Program-made: the position numbers and the translations under genes
Source of the DNA: Candidatus Omnitrophota bacterium
GTDB taxonomy: Bacteria; Omnitrophota; Gorgyraeia; JABMRN01
NCBI GenBank assembly: GCA_013202515.1
Contig: JABMRN010000210.1
Location: 1 to 21,314, forward strand
Direction: 5' to 3'
Length of the DNA: 21,314 nt
In this document: positions 16,376 to 21,314 of the stretch, one piece after another
Numbering within the stretch: position 1 is the first letter of the stretch
Layout of the letters: each line of letters begins with the position of its first letter
Notes under the pieces: generated by a model
What the model saw: the letters and a program-made list of their open reading frames with translations, nothing else
What the model was told of the DNA's origin: nothing
Databases searched by the model: none

Positions 16376-17127
16376 TGCATCCAATCCTTTTTAAAATAGG
16401 TCCGATTACGATATTCACATATGGCGCAACAATCGCTGTGTCGTTTCTTGTATGCTCATTTCTTATCTGGAGGAATGCTCCACTAGTCGGTATATCAAGA
16501 AAAAAGATGCTTGATTTTGCAATAGTAATATTGATTTCTGGAATAATCGGCGCAAGATTTCTGCATGTTGTGTTGAATCTTGATTATTATAAGGGCAACC
16601 TGTTTGAGATTTTTTTAATTACTAGAGGTGGGTTAGCCTTTCAGGGTGCAATTATATTTTCTTTTGTCTCGGGAATAATATTTTCGAAGATAAACTCCAT
16701 TCCCATTTGGCAGGCGGGTGATCTCATTGCGCCGTATGCAGCCCTTGGCCAGGCAATAGGCCGCATTGGTTGTTATCTAAACGGATGCTGTTACGGCAAG
16801 GGGATTCTAGTGCCGCAGTTCGGTGTAATCTTTCCCGGAGACAATATTACGAGATTACCTGTTCAACTATACGCTGCACTTGTTTTACTTTTCATCTACT
16901 GCATTCTGCGGTTTATGCTGGAAAAAAGAATATTTCGAGATTCGCTTATACTTCTTTATTTTATGATGTTTTCTTTTCAGAGATTTTTTCTTGATTTTTT
17001 ACGTGCAGATTTAAAAGTTTCTTACTTTAGTCTGACAGTGTCGCAGAATATAAGCATTGTCGTATTTTTCTTATCCCTAGCGGTTTTTACTTGGAAGAGA
17101 TTTAATGGTGGCCATGCAAAGATATAA
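16375..17127 (+). CDS. lgt: Lgt, prolipoprotein diacylglyceryl transferase
   Basis: Seven-segment membrane enzyme that transfers diacylglycerol from phosphatidylglycerol to the lipobox cysteine, the step before LspA. The 250 residues are hydrophobic throughout. The Lgt signature is GRIGCYLNGCCYG at 129-141, including the Arg and Asn important in E. coli Lgt. The GARFLHVVLN and RGGLAFQGA segments and the LPVQLYAAL segment (normally HPxQLYE) are also recognisable. The GTG at 16375 shares its G with the lspA TAG stop. Pairing of lspA with lgt places both early lipoprotein maturation enzymes in one operon. The 3' end overlaps the next gene by 23 nt. Confidence 0.92.
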   Translation: MHPILFKIGPITIFTYGATIAVSFLVCSFLIWRNAPLVGISRKKMLDFAIVILISGIIGARFLHVVLNLDYYKGNLFEIFLITRGGLAFQGAIIFSFVSGIIFSKINSIPIWQAGDLIAPYAALGQAIGRIGCYLNGCCYGKGILVPQFGVIFPGDNITRLPVQLYAALVLLFIYCILRFMLEKRIFRDSLILLYFMMFSFQRFFLDFLRADLKVSYFSLTVSQNISIVVFFLSLAVFTWKRFNGGHAKI

Positions 17128-18019
17128 CATTTCCGTTGATAAGAAAAGGGCAGGCAAGAGACTCGATGTATTTCTTGTCGATAAGTTTAAGGAGAGAATG
17201 TCGCGTACGTTCATAAAAAGGCTTATAGACAAGGGCAGGGTCTTAGTGAATGAAAAAGCTGTTAAGGTTCACTATTTGGTGAATGACGGTGACAGGATAG
17301 TAGTGGATATCCCTGACCCAGAGCCAGTAAATATTAAGCCAGAAAAAATTGATCTTGACATACTGTACGAAGACGCGGATATTATAGTAGTGAACAAGCC
17401 AGTAGGGCTCGTTGTTCATCCCGGGGCTGGCAACCCAAATGGAACGCTTGTTAATGGGCTTCTTTATCACTGCAAAGGGCTTTCTGGCATAGGGGGAGTT
17501 TTAAGGCCCGGTATAGTTCATCGGCTGGATAAAGATACATCGGGGATAATTGTTGCTGCAAAAAATGATATTTCACACCGTTTTCTTTCCGAGCAGTTTA
17601 AGAATCGAACTATAAAAAGGGTATATATTGCGCTTGTAAAGGGTGATGTCCAGCTTGACAACGGCATAGTGGAGCTTCCTCTTGGTAGGCACTCTCAAGA
17701 CAGAAAGAAAATAGGCATACAATTTGCAGATGGAAAGGAAGCCGCCACACATTACAGAGTTCTTGGGCGATTCGAAGGATTTACTATGCTGGAGCTAAAG
17801 CTTGAAACCGGCAGGACTCATCAGATACGGGTTCATATGGCTCATATAGGCCACCCTTTGGTAGGAGACAAGCTTTACGGTTCAGCGAAGGGGCTTTCAA
17901 GGCAGGCTCTTCACGCTAAGATGCTTGGGTTTGTTCATCCTCAGACGAAACAATTTATGGAATTTGATAGCGAAATACCTGCTGACATGCAGGGATTGTT
18001 TAAGAAAAAAAAAGTGTAA
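17105..18019 (+). CDS. rluD: RluD/RluC-family 23S rRNA pseudouridine synthase
   Basis: Converts specific uridines to pseudouridine in large-subunit rRNA. The 304 residues comprise an N-terminal S4 RNA-binding domain (about 15-75, RLDVFLVDKF and KGRVLVNEKAVK) and the RluA-type catalytic domain. The catalytic motif HRLDKDTSG carries D142, followed by LETGRTHQIRVH and HPLVGDKLYG. GGAAGAG at 17093-17099 favours the ATG at 17105; an ATG at 17114 is a close alternative. B. subtilis ylyB, an RluD-family gene, occupies the same place after lspA. Exact target uridines cannot be assigned, so the gene symbol is by family. Confidence 0.88.
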   Translation: MVAMQRYNISVDKKRAGKRLDVFLVDKFKERMSRTFIKRLIDKGRVLVNEKAVKVHYLVNDGDRIVVDIPDPEPVNIKPEKIDLDILYEDADIIVVNKPVGLVVHPGAGNPNGTLVNGLLYHCKGLSGIGGVLRPGIVHRLDKDTSGIIVAAKNDISHRFLSEQFKNRTIKRVYIALVKGDVQLDNGIVELPLGRHSQDRKKIGIQFADGKEAATHYRVLGRFEGFTMLELKLETGRTHQIRVHMAHIGHPLVGDKLYGSAKGLSRQALHAKMLGFVHPQTKQFMEFDSEIPADMQGLFKKKKV

Positions 18020-18029
18020 AGGAATTGTC

Positions 18030-19334
18030 ATGGACGTAGAAATAAATCCTATAGACAAAATTGTCGGCGAAGCCAAAATGCCCGGTGATAAATCCATATC
18101 GCATCGCTTGGTAATGATAGGTTCTATAGCAAAGGCAAAGACGGTCGCAAAAAATTTTCTTTCAGGCGATGACTGCTTGCGGACCGTAGAGGCTTTTAAA
18201 AAGATGGGCGTTGAAATAAAGATTGCCGGCGACAAGCTTACAATTAAAGGCGTAGGCTTTAATGGCTTAGAGAAGCCCGACACAGAACTTTATTTAGGGA
18301 ATTCTGGAACATCCATGCGTCTTTTAGCAGGAATTTTGGCAGGGCAGAATTTTGAAACAGTTTTAACCGGTGATGAATCACTGACAAAAAGACCAATGAA
18401 AAGGATTATCGAACCGCTTAAAAAGATGGGAGCGGAGCTTTCCTCTATAAAGAATGACGGTTGCCCACCGCTAAAGATGAAAGGTTCTAGGTTAAAAGGC
18501 ATAGCCTATAAGATGCCTATCGCCAGCGCTCAGGTCAAGTCATGTATTTTACTTGCCGGGCTTTACGCAAATGGAAAAACTTCAGTAGAAGAGCCGTTTC
18601 AGTCTAGGGATCATACCGAGAGGATGCTGAAATTGTTCGGTGCCAAAATCGAATCAAGAAATAGAATAACACAGGTTTTGCCAGGACAACCGCTTCTTGG
18701 AAAAGAAATTATTATTCCTGGTGATATATCAAGCGCTGTTTTTTTTATAGTTCTTGGGCTTATTCTTCCAGGTTCAAAAATTAAAATTGTAGATGTAGGC
18801 ATTAACCCTACGCGGAGTGCGATAATAGAAGTGCTTAAGAGAATGGGTGCTGACATTAGAATCGATAGGAGAACCGATGCATTTGAGCCGATGTGTGATT
18901 TAACCGTTTCTTCATCATCTTTAAAGTCCACCATAGTAATAGAGGAAGAGGTTCCGCAGATTATTGATGAAATTCCTGCACTTTGTGTTGCAGCAGCTTA
19001 TGCAGACGGTGTAACCGAAATCAGAGGCGCTGGAGAGCTTCGTGTCAAAGAAACCGATAGAATCTCATCTATGCTGGAAAACTTAAGACAACTCGGCGTT
19101 TCCATATCGGTAAAGGGTATTACTATATTAGTAGAAGGAAAGCGCAAAAGAATTTCTCCAGCAAAAAAAGCTACCGGTGAAGTTATTCTCAATAGTTTCG
19201 GCGATCACAGGACTGCGATGGCTATGTGCGTGGCAGCTGCCTCTTCAGATTCTATCTGTAAGATAAAGGATGTAGCATGTATCAATACCTCGTTTCCAGA
19301 CTTTTTCGATGTTTTTAATTACCTGAAGAAATAG
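18030..19334 (+). CDS. aroA: AroA, 3-phosphoshikimate 1-carboxyvinyltransferase (EPSP synthase)
   Basis: Sixth step of the shikimate pathway, joining PEP and shikimate 3-phosphate. From the ATG at 18030 (GGA at 18021-18023) it has 434 residues. An in-frame ATG at 17925 lies in the preceding gene and is rejected. Motifs: PGDKSISHR at 18-26, LGNSGTSMR at 89-97, RPMKR at 121-125, SAQVK at 166-170, RDHTE at 193-197, NPTR at 259-262, and a C-terminal GDHRTAMA. The combination GDKS, SAQxK, RxHxE and NxTR is the pattern used to define class II EPSP synthases, which tend to be glyphosate tolerant; tolerance here is inference. It is the last gene before the mreB promoter gap and lies 10 nt after the pseudouridine synthase gene. 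Confidence 0.95.
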   Translation: MDVEINPIDKIVGEAKMPGDKSISHRLVMIGSIAKAKTVAKNFLSGDDCLRTVEAFKKMGVEIKIAGDKLTIKGVGFNGLEKPDTELYLGNSGTSMRLLAGILAGQNFETVLTGDESLTKRPMKRIIEPLKKMGAELSSIKNDGCPPLKMKGSRLKGIAYKMPIASAQVKSCILLAGLYANGKTSVEEPFQSRDHTERMLKLFGAKIESRNRITQVLPGQPLLGKEIIIPGDISSAVFFIVLGLILPGSKIKIVDVGINPTRSAIIEVLKRMGADIRIDRRTDAFEPMCDLTVSSSSLKSTIVIEEEVPQIIDEIPALCVAAAYADGVTEIRGAGELRVKETDRISSMLENLRQLGVSISVKGITILVEGKRKRISPAKKATGEVILNSFGDHRTAMAMCVAAASSDSICKIKDVACINTSFPDFFDVFNYLKK

Positions 19335-19470
19335 GCTTTGCATGCGGTTGCACTAACACACCATTCATCATCGACAAGTAAGCAACTTAGAAGCCTGAAA
19401 AACAATTTGACAAACATATGATATTTTGATATCATCTTAACATTATACTTGTAAAAAATTGAGGATGGTT
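19335..19470 (+). promoter_or_regulatory. mreB promoter region with overlapping dyad
   Basis: The largest gap in the window (136 nt). TTGACA at 19407-19412, a 17-nt spacer and TATCAT at 19430-19435 give a near-consensus sigma-70-type promoter (6/6 and 5/6). A perfect 7-nt inverted repeat, ATGATAT (19418-19424) and ATATCAT (19429-19435) separated by TTTG, covers the spacer and the -10 box and could be an operator. Transcription would start near 19442, leaving a leader of about 29 nt with GAGG at 19461-19464 before the ATG. No terminator with a T-run follows aroA, so readthrough from upstream is also possible. Predicted by consensus only. Confidence 0.65.
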
Positions 19471-20544
19471 ATGGATCTTAAGAGAGTACGCGAGCTTATA
19501 AAAAAAGCGGTTAATTTTGTTCTGGGTATGTTTTCAAACGATATGGGCATAGACCTTGGAACTGCATCCACTCTTGTATTCCTAAACAATCGGGGAATTG
19601 TTTTATGTGAGCCGTCTGTTGTAGCGATTCAGACTGGCACCTCAAAGGTTCTGGCTGTCGGTGAAGAGGCAAAGCGCATGCTTGGACGAACGCCCGGGAG
19701 TATTACGGCGATTCGGCCAATGAGAAACGGTGTCATAGCAGATTTCGAAATCACCGAGGCAATGCTAAGATATTTTATAAAAAAGGTTCATAATTCAAGA
19801 CGGCTCGTAAGGCCCAGGATGGTAATTGCTATACCTTCGGGAATAACAGAAGTTGAAAAGAGGGCTGTGAAAGATTCTGCGCTTCAGGCTGGCGCCAGAG
19901 AAGTTTTTATGATTGAAGAACCCATAGCCGCTGCTATTGGAGTCGGACTTCCTATTCAGGAGCCACATGGCAACATGGTCATAGATATAGGCGGCGGCAC
20001 CACAGAGATGGCTGTTGTATCTTTAGCCGGTGTAGTTTTTTCAAAGTCTATTCGTACTGCTGGTGACGAAATGGACGAGTCGATTATAAATTACCTTAAA
20101 AAAACCTATAACCTCATGGTCGGGGAGAGGACTGCAGAAGAAATTAAGATCAAAATAGGGTCGGCTTATCCGCTTGAACAGGAGACCACCATGGAGGTAA
20201 AGGGAAGAGACTTGGTATCTGGTCTTCCTAAAATGATTACTATTTCCAGCGAAGAGGTGCGAGAATCAATGGCCGAGCCCATAGCCCAGATCGTTGAGAC
20301 AGTGCGGCTTACATTGGAACGTACGCCTCCGGAGCTTTCTGCCGATTTAATTGAAAGAGGACTTGTGCTTGCTGGCGGCGGTTCATTGCTAAGGGGCTTG
20401 GATAAGTTGATTTCTGAAGAAACAGGACTTCCAGTGCATGTAGCAGAAGATCCGCTTACAGCTGTTGCGTTAGGAACTGGCAAGGTTCTAAGCGAAATAA
20501 AATATCTGAAAAGATTACTAGTTAAGCCGAGGATCGAAAGGTAG
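19471..20544 (+). CDS. mreB: MreB, rod-shape actin homologue
   Basis: Cytoplasmic, membrane-associated actin homologue that directs lateral wall synthesis. From the ATG at 19471 it has 357 residues. Motifs: phosphate-1 GIDLGTA at 26-32, phosphate-2 DIGGGTTE at 172-179, adenosine AGGGS at 301-305, and the C-terminal EDPLTAVALGTGKVL block. The actin fold is full length, unlike the FtsA of this window. Residues 1-24 form a basic amphipathic helix ending in MFSND; E. coli MreB has a shorter helix ending in the same residues, so the membrane-binding helix here is some 12 residues longer. TTG (19459) and ATG (19465) are in-frame alternatives, but GAGG at 19461-19464 fits 19471 best. It has its own promoter and is followed 15 nt later by mreC. 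Confidence 0.96.
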   Translation: MDLKRVRELIKKAVNFVLGMFSNDMGIDLGTASTLVFLNNRGIVLCEPSVVAIQTGTSKVLAVGEEAKRMLGRTPGSITAIRPMRNGVIADFEITEAMLRYFIKKVHNSRRLVRPRMVIAIPSGITEVEKRAVKDSALQAGAREVFMIEEPIAAAIGVGLPIQEPHGNMVIDIGGGTTEMAVVSLAGVVFSKSIRTAGDEMDESIINYLKKTYNLMVGERTAEEIKIKIGSAYPLEQETTMEVKGRDLVSGLPKMITISSEEVRESMAEPIAQIVETVRLTLERTPPELSADLIERGLVLAGGGSLLRGLDKLISEETGLPVHVAEDPLTAVALGTGKVLSEIKYLKRLLVKPRIER

Positions 20545-20559
20545 CTCTGCCCACCCAAT

Positions 20560-21314
20560 GTGCAAAGAATAAAAAAAAGATACATACTTTCCTTATTAAT
20601 CATCGTAGCTGTTGTTGTCTTAAAGCCTACATTATTTATATCTGCTAAAACATTTCTCTTTGAAACTTTTTCATTACCATTCCGGCTTGTAAATAGAGTT
20701 GGGGCTAGGTTAAAAAGAAGATCATCTTACCTACGTGAGAACTCTGTCCTTAAAGAGAGGGCAGCTGTGCTCGCTCTCGAGCTCTCCAAAACCTCTGAGA
20801 TAATTCAAGAAAATCAACGCCTCAAAGCGCTTCTCAACTTCAAAGAAAATGCACCGTATAAATCAATCACTGCCGAGGTCATCAGAAGAAGTCCATCGGC
20901 TTGGTCTGAATCTGTCCTGATCAATAAAGGCAGAAAGCATGGGATAAAGAAACGAATGTCTGTTTGCACACCTAGTGGTTTGGTAGGGAGCGTTGTTGAG
21001 GTAGGACCGTTTACGAGCAAGGTAATGCTTGTCACTGATTCCAATTCAAGAGTCGGTGTTATCATTAAAGATATTCGTAACGCAGCGATTCTTGTAGGTT
21101 CAGGCAGGGCGCAGTGTAAGGTTATTTACCTACCAATGGATAGCGATATAAAAATAGGGGAGGAAGTTCTTACCTCTGGTTACGGCGGATTATTTCCAAA
21201 GGGACTTGCGATCGGCAAAGTAGAAGAGGTAGGTACAGACAAGATTGCGTTTTACAAATATGCTTTTGTAAAACCAAATCAAGATATGAATTCTATCGAA
21301 GAGGTTCTATGTAT
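20560..21314 (+). CDS. mreC: MreC, rod-shape-determining protein (3' end beyond window)
   Basis: Periplasmic scaffold of the elongasome, anchored by one membrane helix, that links MreB/MreD to PBP2-RodA. The frame is open from the mreB stop to the window end, giving 251 codons. A basic N-terminus (QRIKKR), a membrane segment at about 8-29, a coiled coil at about 57-92 ending in ENQRLKALL, and the start of the beta-barrel domain (SESVLINKG, LVGSVVEVG, VTDSNSRVG) match MreC. The GTG at 20560 is the only usual start codon between the in-frame TAG of mreB and the membrane segment. It lacks a clear Shine-Dalgarno sequence, so it may depend on mreB translation. The overlapping ATG at 20558 is out of frame. 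mreD, the class B PBP and rodA genes would be expected next. Confidence 0.9.
   Translation, partial: MQRIKKRYILSLLIIVAVVVLKPTLFISAKTFLFETFSLPFRLVNRVGARLKRRSSYLRENSVLKERAAVLALELSKTSEIIQENQRLKALLNFKENAPYKSITAEVIRRSPSAWSESVLINKGRKHGIKKRMSVCTPSGLVGSVVEVGPFTSKVMLVTDSNSRVGVIIKDIRNAAILVGSGRAQCKVIYLPMDSDIKIGEEVLTSGYGGLFPKGLAIGKVEEVGTDKIAFYKYAFVKPNQDMNSIEEVLC

Noticed and set aside
17925..18029. Upstream in-frame ATG for aroA
   Set aside because: It lies within the pseudouridine synthase gene in another frame, and the added 35 residues are not EPSP synthase-like.
19333..19396. AGGCTT/AAGCCT inverted repeat after aroA as a terminator
   Set aside because: The arms are only 6 nt with a 52-nt loop, and no T-run follows.

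Overview
The window is one almost unbroken, plus-strand block of cell-envelope and housekeeping genes: the 3' two-thirds of a dcw (division and cell wall) cluster, a conserved yggS-proC-yggT-yggU module, an ileS-lspA module, and the start of an mreBC cluster. I assign 23 coding sequences. The last (mreC) is cut by the window end, and an upstream gene (probably murF) may end within the first 18 bases. No rRNA, tRNA, CRISPR array or mobile element is visible, and no gene-free stretch exceeds 136 bases.

The organism makes peptidoglycan and lipoproteins and is diderm or diderm-like. Moderate-to-low GC and the gene order suggest an uncultivated bacterium. Candidatus Omnitrophota or another member of the PVC neighbourhood is my best guess, but this is inferred from style and order, not from a phylogeny.

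Layout: 1-8661 holds mraY, murD, ftsW, murG, murC, murB, ddl and ftsQ, with gaps of at most 31 nt and frequent start/stop overlaps. This is lipid I/II synthesis from UDP-MurNAc through to the flippase/polymerase partner FtsW and the divisome protein FtsQ. 8665-9699 is an unusual, short ftsA. 9700-9763 is a small spacer where ftsZ would normally sit; it holds a candidate promoter instead. 9764-11765 is yggS, proC, yggT and yggU. 11778-12638 is an MTA phosphorylase gene. 12640-18019 is ileS, a ylyA/dksA-like gene, lspA, lgt and an rluD-family gene, the same ileS-ylyA-lspA-ylyB order as in Bacillus with lgt added. 18030-19334 is aroA. A 136-nt gap with a strong sigma-70-type promoter and an overlapping dyad then precedes mreB and mreC.

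The main point of interest is ftsA with ftsZ. The FtsA-like protein keeps its N-terminal phosphate motif, its 1C subdomain, the adenosine motif and a C-terminal amphipathic tail. It lacks roughly 65-70 residues between the phosphate-2 and adenosine motifs, which is the place of subdomain 2B. In characterised FtsA proteins 2B is the docking surface for the FtsZ C-terminal peptide, and the gene that normally follows, ftsZ, is absent from its canonical slot. The remaining divisome genes (ftsW, ftsQ) and the Mur pathway look intact, and mreB lies downstream in the same gene block. This suggests a lineage that has lost or relocated ftsZ and retained an FtsA freed from FtsZ binding. Whether ftsZ exists elsewhere in the genome cannot be seen from this window.
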